From positions 52,833 through 116,832 of the forward strand of contig CAVWAL010000006.1 of the NCBI GenBank assembly GCA_963752935.1: DNA of 64,000 nucleotides. Direction: 5' to 3'. The stretch comes from RI-153 sp963752935 (lineage in GTDB: Bacteria > Chloroflexota > Anaerolineae > Caldilineales > Caldilineaceae). This document shows positions 1 to 9,220 of the stretch, piece by piece (positions within the stretch are counted from its first letter, which is position 1; the number at the start of each line of letters is the position of its first letter). The notes under the pieces are model-generated. The model saw nothing but the letters and a program-made list of their open reading frames with translations. It was not told the DNA's origin and made no database searches. The position numbers and the translations under genes were made by a program.

Positions 1-321
1 GCAGGGCAGCGTTGTAATTCGCCCACCATTCCGGCCCCTCCTGCGCCACCCTCTCCGCATCTTTTGCCTAACCTTTGCCCACAAGTTGCCAAGAGGGGCC
101 AATTGGGCAGGATTCCGCTTAAGTTAACGCCTATGCTGCCCGGCCCGTTGTCGCAGATGGTACCTGCGTCATCCACGATTGGTGACAGTGAGAATGAATG
201 GCTGTCTCGCTCCGCCTCTCCCACCCGCGTTTACGCAGCGGGTGAGCGACGTCTCGCCGTCCAGGTTGGTTGCCGATGAATGCCACAGCAGCCGTCTACG
301 TGGGCCAGCACCCCCGGCCCC
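1..321. repeat. Intergenic DNA with fragments of two repeat families
   Basis: No gene is supported here; the short open frames lack ribosome sites and family resemblance. Positions about 68-95 match the left end of the repeat seen at 32369-32636 (start CTAACCTTTGCCCACAAG). Positions 118-135 (CTTAAGTTAACGCCTATG) match the right terminus of the element at 322-540. The two fragments lie about 20 bp apart, which suggests nested or decayed insertions. Nothing is recognised between 136 and 321. Confidence 0.5.
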
Positions 322-540
322 CATAGGCGTTAAGATAAGCTCCGTTCGAGCAAGTGCCGGGGTCTTCCCTCCTGGCGTCACGTCCAGAAGGGAATAGCCA
401 CAAGAGAACACAAAGAACACATAGATAAGGACGTTGCCATCTTCTTCTTTGCGTTCTTTGTGTTCTTTGTGGCCAATTCTCTTGCCTGCACACGAGGATG
501 CGGGGGGCGTGGAGCATAGAGCCTTAACTTAACGCCTATG
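322..540. mobile_element. MITE-like element, family B, copy 1
   Basis: A 219-bp element with terminal inverted repeats: CATAGGCGTTAAG at the left and its reverse complement CTTAACGCCTATG at the right, extending imperfectly inward. A second internal inverted repeat is built from variants of CACAAAGAACAC, so the element could fold into a long hairpin. It has no coding capacity. A diverged copy lies at 28319-28567. No convincing target-site duplication flanks this copy. The remaining DNA to 691 shows no gene. Confidence 0.7.
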
Positions 541-691
541 GGCAGGGGGGTGAGGGCCTTCTTGTGCCGTCCTGGCCTCCCCCTGCCAAATCGATCTACT
601 CCTATACTACCACCCTTTTCTATCACCATACCAGGCAGGGAGAGCGATGGGGAGGGGTCTCTGAAATACCCGCTTTCACTGCTGCGCCCCT

Positions 692-3600
692 TCACTCGTT
701 CAACGCCCGCCATACCCGCTCGGGCGTAAACGGAATCTGGCGGATGCGTGCGCCGGTGGCGTCGAAGATGGCGCTGGCGATGGCGGGGGCCATGCCATCC
801 ATGGGAATTTCGGCCACGGCTTTGGCCCCATAGGGACCGGTCGGCTCGTACGTCTGCACGAGGATCACGCCGATCTCGGGGACTTCGTCGGCGGCATAGA
901 TGCGGTAATCGCCGAACCTCGTCGTCTGCAATTGGCCCAACTCGTCGTAGACCATCTCCTCGCTGAGGGCGTAGCCCAAGGCCTGGATCATGCCACCTTC
1001 CACCTGCCCGCTGGCGGTGATCGGGTTGATGGCAATGCCGCAATCCACAGCCATCACGATCTTCTTGGCGGTGACCTGGCCGGTTTCGGTATCCACCTCG
1101 ACTTCGGCGTATTGGGCGGCGAAGGGTGGCGGGCTGACGTAGCTCATGTGACTGGCCGTCGCCATGATCTGGTGTTGTTCGGCCTGATGCGTACTGTGCA
1201 GCGCCACCGTCGCCAGCGAAACCGAGCGCCCATCGGCGGCATGAACCTCTCCACCCCCCAGCCACAGCCGTTCGGGATCGGCGTCGGGCAACAGGTGTTT
1301 GGCCGTGTGCTCGAAGATCTGCTGCGCCACCTGCTCCGCCGCTTTCATGACGGCGCCACCCGAAATGTAGGTGGTGCTACTGGCATAGGCGCCGGTGTCG
1401 AAGGGGGTGAAGTCGGTGTCGCTGCTGTAGATGACAACCTCATCGAGCGACACGCCCAACGTCTCCGCTGCGATCTGCGCCAGGACAGTGTCTGATCCGG
1501 TACCGAGATCGGTGGCGCCCACGAGCAAATTGAACGATCCGTCATCGTTGAGTTTGATGCTGGCCGCGCCCATGTCCAGCCCGGCGATGCCGGTGCCATG
1601 CATGCAAACGGCCATGCCGATCCCGCGGCGGATGTGCGGTCGGGCCGGATCGACCTTCCAATCGGGATCGAAGCGGCGATCCCAGCCAATCGCGGCCGCG
1701 CCTTCGTCCACACACTCGGCCAGGCCGCTGGTCAGCACACGCTGGGCGAAGCCTTCGCGCCCTTCGCCCATTGCCTCGGCCATGGGGAGTTCCTGGCCCA
1801 CTTTGATCCAGTTGAGCCGTTTGAACTCGACGGGGTCGAGCCCACGCGCCAGAGCCAGTTCTTCCATATGTTGTTCCAGGGCAAAGAGAGCCTGGGGGGC
1901 ACCGTAGCCGCGAAAGGCGCCGGGGACGGGTTTGTTGGTGTAGACCACGTCGCAGTCGAAGCGGGCGGCGGGCAGCCAATAGGTGCTCAATGCTCGAAAA
2001 CCGGTGACCATCTGTACGGTGAGACCGTGGGTGCCGTAGGCGCCGGCATCGGCGATGACCTTCACATCCATGCCCAGCAGCTTGCCGTCGGCGTCGATAC
2101 CGCTGCGAATACGCAAAATCTGTGGGTGGCGGGTGCGCGCCGAGGTGAATTCCTGGGCGCGGGTGTATTCAAACTTCACCGGGCGACCGCTGGCGATGGT
2201 GAGATGAGCACACAGATCCTCAATGAGCATCTCTTGTTTGCCGCCGAAGCCGCCGCCGATGCGCGGTTTCACTACGCGAATACGGCGCACCGGCAGCCCG
2301 ATCAGCGGGGCCACCATCCGCCGCACATGGAAGGGTACCTGCGTGCTGGTCCGGATGACGAGGCGGTCGTCCTCGTCCCAGTAACTGACGACGATGTGCG
2401 GCTCGATGCTGGCCTGCTGCACCTGATGAACCCTGTATTCGCTCTCAAAGACGAAGTCGGCCTCGGAGAGCGCGGCGTCGACGTCATGGTGATCGACATG
2501 CAATTTGACGGCGACATTGCGGGCGGCATCGTGGATGTCGACGGCGTCGGCTTCGTCATGGATCACCGGCGCGCCCTCGGCCATTGCCACGAGTGGATCG
2601 AAGACCGCAGGCAGAATCTCATAGTCAACTTCGATCAGCTCCAGCGCCTGTTGGACCAATTCGGGCGTCTCGGCGGCGACCACCGCCACCCGGTCACCCA
2701 CATGACGCACCTTGTTGTCGAGGCTGACCTGATCATAGGGCGGCGGATTGGGGTAGCTCTGTCCACCGCTGGCGTAGACAACACGTTCCACGTCCTCGTG
2801 GGTGAGAACAACGTGCACGCCGGGCAGCGCCACGGCCCTGGACTTGTCGATGCTGCGGATGCGGGCGTGGGCATGGGGGCTGGTGAGCAGCCCGCCGTAG
2901 AGCATCCCCGGCATTTCCACATCGTCGGCAAAGACACCGCGCCCCTTGACCAGTTTGACGGCGTCAACCTTGGGTTCGGGCTTGTTGACCACCTGCGTCC
3001 TGGGCGACGCCACCGTCACGGGGACGGTGCGGGTGCGGGTCTGCGTATCCGCACCGTCATCAGGACCGGAGCGATCGGTGGGTCCGCTGTCGGGCAGCGA
3101 GGACGGCCACTCGCCCACATCGGCCACATCGCGTATCTCCACCGGCAGCGGATCGAGGGTCTCGCCGCGGCGCAGCGCGGCCGTGCGCAGGATGGCCTGC
3201 ACCGGTTTCACGTATCCCGTACAGCGGCAGAGGACACCGGCAATCGCCTCGCGCACCTCTGCTTCAGTAGGGTCCGGGTTCTCGCTCAGTAACTTCTGTG
3301 CCGCCAACAACTGCGCCGGCGTACAGTATCCGCATTGAATGGCGCCGCACTGGACGAACTGTTCCTGCAGGGCGGTGACTGGCGATTGGGGATTGGGGAT
3401 TGGGCCGGAAGGCGCTGTGCCCCCGGTCACCAGCCCCAAATCACCCATGACCAATCCTTCGGCCGTGATGATGGAGGCCGCATCGGCCTGCGCCGCCAGC
3501 ATCATCCCGGCGTTGAGGAGACGGTAGCTGGTGGGCTGCTCGGGCGTAAAGGTAAGGAGGACGGCGTCGGAGCCGGACTCGCCGGTCTCGTCGCCGTGTT

Positions 3601-3703
3601 TGACGCTGTAGTAGCGCAGACGGCGCAAAGCCGTGCGCAGAAGTTCCCCGGCGTGAATGTTCAGGGTGTGCTCAGTGCCGTTAACGGTGAGTGTGATCTG
3701 CAT
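692..3703 (-). CDS. XdhD-like molybdenum hydroxylase, fused Fe-S and Mo-cofactor subunit
   Basis: This 1003-residue protein combines a small ferredoxin-like region (about 1-180) with the large molybdopterin-binding region of the xanthine dehydrogenase family. The Mo-cofactor motifs are present: GGGFGGKQ, FRGYGAPQ, GTGSDTVLAQ and, near the C-terminus, PYGAKAVAE, whose Glu is the expected catalytic base. The second [2Fe-2S] motif is intact (C124, C127, C159, C161). The N-terminal plant-type cluster is lost: the expected Cys positions read D38, S43 and D46, and the fourth is also absent. The same architecture and loss occur in E. coli XdhD (YgfN), a putative selenate-reductase-like or purine hydroxylase of uncertain substrate. 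It is the last gene of an operon, 65 bp after the FAD subunit. The substrate is unknown; hydroxylation of a purine or other N-heterocycle is likely. Confidence 0.9.
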   Translation of the reverse strand: MQITLTVNGTEHTLNIHAGELLRTALRRLRYYSVKHGDETGESGSDAVLLTFTPEQPTSYRLLNAGMMLAAQADAASIITAEGLVMGDLGLVTGGTAPSGPIPNPQSPVTALQEQFVQCGAIQCGYCTPAQLLAAQKLLSENPDPTEAEVREAIAGVLCRCTGYVKPVQAILRTAALRRGETLDPLPVEIRDVADVGEWPSSLPDSGPTDRSGPDDGADTQTRTRTVPVTVASPRTQVVNKPEPKVDAVKLVKGRGVFADDVEMPGMLYGGLLTSPHAHARIRSIDKSRAVALPGVHVVLTHEDVERVVYASGGQSYPNPPPYDQVSLDNKVRHVGDRVAVVAAETPELVQQALELIEVDYEILPAVFDPLVAMAEGAPVIHDEADAVDIHDAARNVAVKLHVDHHDVDAALSEADFVFESEYRVHQVQQASIEPHIVVSYWDEDDRLVIRTSTQVPFHVRRMVAPLIGLPVRRIRVVKPRIGGGFGGKQEMLIEDLCAHLTIASGRPVKFEYTRAQEFTSARTRHPQILRIRSGIDADGKLLGMDVKVIADAGAYGTHGLTVQMVTGFRALSTYWLPAARFDCDVVYTNKPVPGAFRGYGAPQALFALEQHMEELALARGLDPVEFKRLNWIKVGQELPMAEAMGEGREGFAQRVLTSGLAECVDEGAAAIGWDRRFDPDWKVDPARPHIRRGIGMAVCMHGTGIAGLDMGAASIKLNDDGSFNLLVGATDLGTGSDTVLAQIAAETLGVSLDEVVIYSSDTDFTPFDTGAYASSTTYISGGAVMKAAEQVAQQIFEHTAKHLLPDADPERLWLGGGEVHAADGRSVSLATVALHSTHQAEQHQIMATASHMSYVSPPPFAAQYAEVEVDTETGQVTAKKIVMAVDCGIAINPITASGQVEGGMIQALGYALSEEMVYDELGQLQTTRFGDYRIYAADEVPEIGVILVQTYEPTGPYGAKAVAEIPMDGMAPAIASAIFDATGARIRQIPFTPERVWRALNE

Positions 3704-3768
3704 GGCTCAATTCCGTGTGTTTACAAATGGATTTGGCGGCATAGACAAAGGTAGGAGACGAAACCATC

Positions 3769-4473
3769 TTAGGCTCCTTTTGCCTCAGACAGAGCCCGTC
3801 GCCGCACAACCGTCGCCATTTCACGCCGGTACTCGGCGCTGCCTTTGAAATCGGAGATCGGGTTCAACGCCTCCCCATCCAGGATCGGTCTATCCGCCAC
3901 GCCACACAGGACCACGCGCTCGACGCCCTCTGCAGCCACGGCCACCGCCGCCACAATCGGACGATCCATAGGCGTGCGTGCGATGCGGGCGTGTCCACCG
4001 GAAAGGGGAACGATGGGAATGCGGATTTCGTTGAGCAGCTCCACACCCGCGCCACGAGACCAGAGGCCCTCAACCCCCAGAGCGAGAAGGGCAGCGTAGA
4101 GTTCGCTGTCCGCTTCGGCGGCGACAATGACACCACCCACGGTGGCGCAATTGCGCAGGTTGATCGGTCCTTCGTAACGGGCCACACGGCGCAGGATGCC
4201 GCCGGCCAGGCTACCGGCGACGGGGTGGGCGATGAGATCGCTGATGGTGGTCATAGCGCCGATGACCAACGTATCATCTTCGTTGTGAATGTAGGAGAGG
4301 TCCAGCCCGCTGAGGTCCACCACGCCGTCCACATCGCAGCGACTGCGCGTTTCCAGCTCGCCGATGAGGCGTGTTCCACCGGCCAGCGGCACAAGGCGGG
4401 TTTCGCTGCGACTCAGCAGGAGCAGCGCTTCGGGGATGGTGCGAGGTCTATGATATTCGTTAAGCAAGGCCAT
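3769..4473 (-). CDS. FAD-binding subunit of molybdenum hydroxylase (YgfM/CoxM-like)
   Basis: The 234-residue product resembles FAD_binding_5 subunits of xanthine dehydrogenase and CO dehydrogenase. It contains a PLAGGT motif near residue 30 and NLRNCATVGG near residue 105, the regions that contact FAD. It should accept electrons from the Fe-S/Mo subunit encoded just downstream. It is shorter than the usual 260-290 residues, mostly in the C-terminal domain, so it resembles E. coli YgfM more than CoxM. Its start lies 27 bp after the epimerase stop. The function is secure as a hydroxylase FAD subunit, but the physiological electron acceptor is unknown, because its partner lacks the Fe-S cluster that normally lies nearest the flavin. 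Confidence 0.85.
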   Translation of the reverse strand: MALLNEYHRPRTIPEALLLLSRSETRLVPLAGGTRLIGELETRSRCDVDGVVDLSGLDLSYIHNEDDTLVIGAMTTISDLIAHPVAGSLAGGILRRVARYEGPINLRNCATVGGVIVAAEADSELYAALLALGVEGLWSRGAGVELLNEIRIPIVPLSGGHARIARTPMDRPIVAAVAVAAEGVERVVLCGVADRPILDGEALNPISDFKGSAEYRREMATVVRRRALSEAKGA

Positions 4474-4500
4474 GGTCGGCTCCTGATGCTCGGTTGTCGA

Positions 4501-5490
4501 TTACCGTTGATTTTTCCATTCGGACAACAACTCCGCCTCGCGCAGGCGGGTGATCCCGGCGCGCCATTGATAATCGGCGGGGCGGGTAGCGGCCCAATCC
4601 AACGTGTCGCGCACGACGGCGTCGAGCGGGCGGAAGGTGAGCCCGTCGGCCACGGCTTTGTCGATGTTGAAGTGGGCGAAGCCGGCCATATCGGGATCAT
4701 CGGTGACCCAAAGCGGCATTTCTTGCCAGGGCTGCACACCCTTGGCGCGCAGGAAGGCTTCGTCTACCCAGTGAATTCGGGCGTCGCTGTCGCCGATCTG
4801 GTGGCTCGTCTCCAGGATGGCGCCCATCGTAAGCGCCGGGCCGGTGGCATTGTAGACGCCGGTCTTGCCTGATTCGGCCATGAGGACGATCCACGCTGCC
4901 AGGTCGCGCACGTCAATGATCTCGGTAGGGTAGTCGGGCCGTGATGGCGCCAGCACGTCGCCACCTTCGGCCACACGGACAGGCCAATAGGTAAAGCGAT
5001 CCGTGGGGTCGTGTGGGCCGACGATAAGACCGGGGCGCACGTTGAAGACGCGGCCGGGCATAGCGGCTTCGGCGGCTTCTTCGCACAGTGCTTTGAGCGG
5101 GCCATAGGTTTCACCCGTCACCTGCTCGACGGTGGGATCTTCCAGCGTGCCCACAGGCGCGCTTTCGTCAATGCCAGGCCGGCTGAAATCGGCATAGACC
5201 GACAGCGAAGAGACGAAGGTGTAGTGATCGACGGCGCCGGCCAGCAGTTCGGCGCTCTGGCGCACGGCGCGGGGGATGTAGCCACTGGTGTCGATGACGG
5301 CATCCCAACGGCGACCCTGCAAGGCGGCGAGATCGTTGTCGCGGTCGCCGCGCAATTTCTCCACATCGGGGAAGAGATCAGGGTTGTGCCGGCCACGGTT
5401 GAAGAGGGTGATTTCGTGTCCACGCGCCAGGGCCGCTTCCACAAGGTGCCGCCCTAAGAAGACCGTGCCGCCCAGGATGAGTAGTTTCAT
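4501..5490 (-). CDS. NAD-dependent epimerase/dehydratase (extended SDR)
   Basis: A 329-residue extended short-chain dehydrogenase. The N-terminus MKLLILGGTVFLGRHLVE carries the Rossmann glycine motif GGTxxLG. VSSLSVYAD followed by ETYGPLKALCE supplies the Ser and the YxxxK catalytic pair. PGLIVGPHDPTDR is typical of the substrate-binding region of sugar-nucleotide epimerases and isoflavone-reductase-like enzymes. It starts 4 bp after the DUF624-like gene and is followed after 27 bp by the hydroxylase FAD subunit, so it is cotranscribed with the molybdenum hydroxylase. The substrate cannot be read from the sequence. It might act on a nucleoside or sugar linked to the hydroxylase pathway, or simply share the transcript. 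Confidence 0.85.
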   Translation of the reverse strand: MKLLILGGTVFLGRHLVEAALARGHEITLFNRGRHNPDLFPDVEKLRGDRDNDLAALQGRRWDAVIDTSGYIPRAVRQSAELLAGAVDHYTFVSSLSVYADFSRPGIDESAPVGTLEDPTVEQVTGETYGPLKALCEEAAEAAMPGRVFNVRPGLIVGPHDPTDRFTYWPVRVAEGGDVLAPSRPDYPTEIIDVRDLAAWIVLMAESGKTGVYNATGPALTMGAILETSHQIGDSDARIHWVDEAFLRAKGVQPWQEMPLWVTDDPDMAGFAHFNIDKAVADGLTFRPLDAVVRDTLDWAATRPADYQWRAGITRLREAELLSEWKNQR

Positions 5491-5494
5491 GATC

Positions 5495-6130
5495 CTAGCT
5501 CCTTGCGTCTACTTGCGGCGGCTGCGGGGCAAGATCCATCTCTTGCAGCGCACCGACCAGCGCAAAGTTTGCCGACACGATAATGGCCGCCGGCAGCAAG
5601 AGGAAGATGGGCAGCACCGTCACGATGCTCACCACCAACAACACGATCTGGAAGATCAGCATCAAGAACGTATAGAGCGGATAGCGAATCGCGATCAGCA
5701 CGCCGTTGCGCAGGATCATCTTGATGCTGGGGTCGTCCTGTTGCCAGAAAAGCGGGAAAAAGTATTGGCTCGACATCATCAACAACACCAGTATCCAGAT
5801 GAAGACGATGCCGAGAATATTCATCCAGGCGGCGGCACTGTTGAGGTAGAAGATAATGTTGATCAGTACTCCGGCGTAGAGCAGGATCGTGAGCGCATAG
5901 AGAAACCAACTGCGGCCGATATATTGGCGGGCGCTTTCGAAGAAAAAGCTACTGTCGACGCGCTTGTAGTTGGCGACCCGGTTGGCCGCCCTGTTTAACC
6001 CCAGTGTTACCGGCGCCGCCGTGACGATTAAAAAAGTACCCAACCACCAAAGTGCGCTGAGCCAGACCCACAGAAACAGTTCATCATAGAGCGCTTTGAG
6101 CGATCGCCCCATCACCAAAAATGCTTTCAT
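5495..6130 (-). CDS. DUF624 (YesL-like) integral membrane protein
   Basis: About 211 residues with four to five hydrophobic helices and few charges. The arrangement resembles DUF624/YesL proteins, whose role is unknown but which often sit near carbohydrate transport genes. The ATG at 6130 is chosen because the longer upstream reading (to 6277) only overlaps the preceding gene. The start codon overlaps the stop of the PAP2 gene as ATGA, which suggests translational coupling, and the next gene begins 4 bp after this one ends. Confidence 0.7.
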   Translation of the reverse strand: MKAFLVMGRSLKALYDELFLWVWLSALWWLGTFLIVTAAPVTLGLNRAANRVANYKRVDSSFFFESARQYIGRSWFLYALTILLYAGVLINIIFYLNSAAAWMNILGIVFIWILVLLMMSSQYFFPLFWQQDDPSIKMILRNGVLIAIRYPLYTFLMLIFQIVLLVVSIVTVLPIFLLLPAAIIVSANFALVGALQEMDLAPQPPQVDARS

Positions 6131-7127
6131 TTTACCCCGCCAATTGTGTGAGAGTCCATCGATGTTTCCGCACTTTGTACCGCCACGCCCAATCGCACAA
6201 AGAGCAGCGGCGCCAACCCGGCCACAGCCACCCCGGTGAGTGTGTAGCGGACAAAGCGCAGGGCGTTTACGAGCCAAACCGGGCCGTCGATCAGCCCAAA
6301 GAGAATGCGTAACCCTAACCAGAAGAGAAGGGTAACGCCAATGCCTATCAAATAACGTAGGATGCGCGTGAGCAGTGTTCCCTCTACGGCAAAGCGCAGG
6401 TTGTCCATTTCGTAAAGGATGCCAACCGTCGCACCCAAGAAGAGTGCTGCCAGCGAAATGGACTTCTCAGCCGGGTAGCCCAGCGGATCGCCCGGCTGAA
6501 TAAACGGCAGCAGCACGAGACAGCACCAGCGCGCCGCCCAGCAGAATTCGCCGATCCGTACGAGGAAAGCGATGGGCGAGCTGCGCCTCGATCCAAAGAT
6601 AGAGCAGCAGGGTCAGCACGCCGCCAGACAGGCCGGCCAGTGTGTCCAGTGGATAATGGACGCCCAGGTAGATGCGGCTGAACGCCGTAGACAGGATGAT
6701 AACGGCAACGCCGATCCAGACCCAGACGTTGTCTGCGGTAGGTGCGCCAAGCTGCATATCCCCACAACGAGACTGAATTCATGGCGTGTCCGCTGGGCAG
6801 GCCAAAGCCCTCTTCTTGGACAATGCGCAGTGCGTCCGGCGGGCGCGGCAGCCGAAACGTATTTTTCAGGATCTCGTTGAGCACGCTTGAAAAGACCAAC
6901 AGGTAGAGCAAGCGGCGCCCCAGACGCTTATCGACACACCAGTAGATCGCCGGCAACACGAGCAAGAAAAACTCCTCGTTGCCCAGGAAGGTCATCAACA
7001 GAAAGTAGAAATCGAAGATGGGCGTGCGCAGGCGCTGCACCGATTCGATTAGTCCAACGCCACCCGTTACCCATTCGTAGAGACCTGTTTCCACTCGCGC
7101 TCCCCCCGGTGCGATTGTTTGGGCCAT
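6127..7127 (-). pseudogene. PAP2-family phosphatase split by two frameshifts
   Basis: Three consecutive reading frames together encode one PAP2 (phosphatidic acid phosphatase type 2) membrane protein of about 333 residues. Frame one (from 7127) carries KNTFRLPRP and LPSGHAMNS, the first two catalytic motifs. Frame two carries FSRIYLGVHYPLDTLAG, with the third-motif Arg and His. Frame three supplies the C-terminal helices and ends at 6127. Each junction (near 6725 and near 6518) behaves as one extra base. All catalytic motifs are intact and the ATGA overlap with the next gene is kept, so this may be a functional gene with sequence errors rather than a true pseudogene. It is the first gene of the molybdenum-hydroxylase operon and should dephosphorylate isoprenyl or lipid phosphates. 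Confidence 0.8.
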
Positions 7128-7214
7128 TATAGCATCTCACGCGGTGAACAATAAAGGTTCAGGGCAGGGTTCCGCGGTGAAGATGAAACACGCACCCCGC
7201 CGTGGGCCATACTC

Positions 7215-7244
7215 TTGCTATTTTCTCGCCTCAACCGCTATAAT
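7215..7244 (+). promoter_or_regulatory. Sigma70-type promoter upstream of metG
   Basis: TTGCTA at 7215-7220 and TATAAT at 7239-7244 are separated by 18 bp. The -10 box is a perfect consensus and lies 90 bp before the metG start, in the gap between metG and the divergent PAP2 gene. Confidence 0.55.
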
Positions 7245-7334
7245 TGACGGGGTTTCTGCCCTGCATTCAGCCGAAGCGAGCAGCCTCTCTACCCTTTACG
7301 TTCAGTTCATTTTGTACAGACAGGACATTGAGCC

Positions 7335-9113
7335 ATGACCGATCAACCCCGAAAGATCCTTGTCGGCGTCGCCTGGCCCTACGTCAACGGCGAAAAACAC
7401 ATTGGCCAGATTGCGGGGGCGTATCTTCCCCCCGACATCTTTGCGCGCTTCCAGCGCATGATGGGCAACGACGTGTTGATGGTCAGCGGCTCGGACACGC
7501 ACGGCACACCGATCACGTTGCAGGCAGAGAAAGAAGGCATCTCGCCCGCCGAAGTGATTGAAAAATACCACCGTCTTTTCGTGGACGGCTGTCTGGCCAT
7601 GGGGCTAACGTTTGATCTCTACAGCCATACCGATACCCAGAACCACTGGGAGGTGACGCAGAAGATGTTCCTGCGCCACCTGGAAAACGGCTACATCTAT
7701 CAGGATACACAGAAGCAGTGGTACGATCCGCAGGCGAAGCGTTTCCTTGCCGACCGCTACGTAGAGGGCACATGCCCCTTCTGCGGCTACACCGACGCCC
7801 GCGGCGACCAGTGCGACAACTGCGGACGCCTATACGACGCCCTGGAGTTGAAGGATCCACGATCGAAGATCACGGGCAGCACGGAATTGGAAGTGCGCGA
7901 GACCGAGCATTTCTTCCTCGACCTGGGCAAGCTCAACGATCCGCTGCTGAAATGGGTGGAGACGGGCAAGGAACACTGGCGGCCCAACGTCCTCAACTTC
8001 ACCAAGGGCCAACTTGGGCTGAACGAACTGCGCGGGCGCCCGATCACGCGCGACATCGATTGGGGTGTGACGATCCCGCTGCCCGGGTTCGAGGGCAAAC
8101 GCATCTACGTCTGGTATGATGCCGTCATCGGCTACCTCAGCGCGGCCGTGGAATGGGGACTGCTCAACAACTCCAGCGCCTGGCGGGAATGGTGGGACGC
8201 CGATGTCAACCCCGATTCCCTGATCTACAACTTCATCGGCAAGGACAACATCCCCTTCCATACCGTGATCTGGCCGGGGATACTGATGGCCTACAACGAC
8301 GGCGAAGATGGCGAGAAGTTCAACCTGCCCTACGACGTGCCCGCCAACGAATATCTGAATTTCCGCGGGATGCAGTTCAGCACCAGCCGCGGCAATGTGA
8401 TCGGCTGGAACACCGTGCTGCGCGAATTCCAGGCCGATGCCTGGCGCTATGTGCTCACAGCGGTGGCGCCTGAAAATGCCGACACGGACTTCACCTGGGC
8501 CGACTTTGTGGAACGGGTCAACAGCGAACTGGTAGCGAACTGGGGCAACCTGGCCAATCGCATGCTCGGCTTTGCCTACAAGCGCTTCGACGGCATCGTA
8601 CCCACACCCGGCGAGTTCGATCAGGCGGATCGCGCGCTGCTCGATGACATTCGCAGCGGGTTCGACAGCGTTGCAGCCCTCTACAGCGCCGTCAAACTCA
8701 AAGCAGCACTGCAAGAGATCCGCCGACTCAGTCAGCGCGTCAATCAGTATCTCAACGACAAAGCACCCTGGCAGAGCATTAAGACCGATCCGGCGGCGGC
8801 GGCCACCAGTGTCTATGTGGCGTTGCAGGCCATCGACTGGCTCAAGGTGATGTGGGCGCCGATCCTGCCGCACAGCAGCGAGGCCTTGCACCGCTACCTG
8901 GGCTACACGCAGCCGATCTTTGGCCGCCAGTATACTGAAGAAGTCACAGACGCCCGCGGCACGCATCTGGTGCTGCGCTACGATCACAACGGCGCCAGCG
9001 TTGCCTGGGGAGCAGGAACCCTCCCGCCCGGGCAGACGTTACAAGAACCACAACCGCTCTTCACCAAGCTCGATCCGGCGGAAGTGCTGGGCGAATCGAC
9101 GGAGACGGCGTAG
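7335..9113 (+). CDS. metG: Methionine--tRNA ligase
   Basis: The 592-residue class I synthetase charges tRNA-Met. The HIGH signature appears as HIGQ at residues 22-25, followed by SGSDTHGTP. A zinc-binding knuckle uses C147, C150, C160 and C163. The KMSKS equivalent is FSTSR at residues 348-352, the variant of one bacterial/archaeal-like MetG branch. The C-terminal anticodon-binding helices are present, and there is no C-terminal Trbp111 tRNA-binding domain. Length and domain order are normal for a short MetG. It is monocistronic, with a promoter at 7215-7244 and a strong hairpin after the stop. Confidence 0.96.
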   Translation: MTDQPRKILVGVAWPYVNGEKHIGQIAGAYLPPDIFARFQRMMGNDVLMVSGSDTHGTPITLQAEKEGISPAEVIEKYHRLFVDGCLAMGLTFDLYSHTDTQNHWEVTQKMFLRHLENGYIYQDTQKQWYDPQAKRFLADRYVEGTCPFCGYTDARGDQCDNCGRLYDALELKDPRSKITGSTELEVRETEHFFLDLGKLNDPLLKWVETGKEHWRPNVLNFTKGQLGLNELRGRPITRDIDWGVTIPLPGFEGKRIYVWYDAVIGYLSAAVEWGLLNNSSAWREWWDADVNPDSLIYNFIGKDNIPFHTVIWPGILMAYNDGEDGEKFNLPYDVPANEYLNFRGMQFSTSRGNVIGWNTVLREFQADAWRYVLTAVAPENADTDFTWADFVERVNSELVANWGNLANRMLGFAYKRFDGIVPTPGEFDQADRALLDDIRSGFDSVAALYSAVKLKAALQEIRRLSQRVNQYLNDKAPWQSIKTDPAAAATSVYVALQAIDWLKVMWAPILPHSSEALHRYLGYTQPIFGRQYTEEVTDARGTHLVLRYDHNGASVAWGAGTLPPGQTLQEPQPLFTKLDPAEVLGESTETA

Positions 9114-9132
9114 TGATGCGTCAAGCATGATT

Positions 9133-9172
9133 TGATGGGTAGGGGCGCAGCAAGCAGCGCCCCTACCCATCA
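9133..9172 (+). terminator. Perfect 16-bp hairpin after metG
   Basis: Arms 9133-9148 and 9157-9172 are perfect inverted repeats with an 8-nt loop, 20 nt after the metG stop. No T-run follows. The core GTAGGGGCG(C) recurs at 14523 and, inverted, near 50690 (CGCCCCTAC), so this may be a small dispersed palindromic repeat used as a terminator. Confidence 0.55.
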
Positions 9173-9220
9173 CTTGACCGTTGACGCAACACTAACGGTT
9201 GTCAGCAGATAGACAAAACC

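Noticed and set aside
1598..3292. 564-codon open frame opposite the XdhD-like gene
   Set aside because: It is an antisense shadow of a GC-rich gene; no family motif and no ribosome site.
7830..8987. 385-codon open frame opposite metG
   Set aside because: Antisense shadow of metG; composition is the complement of metG codons.
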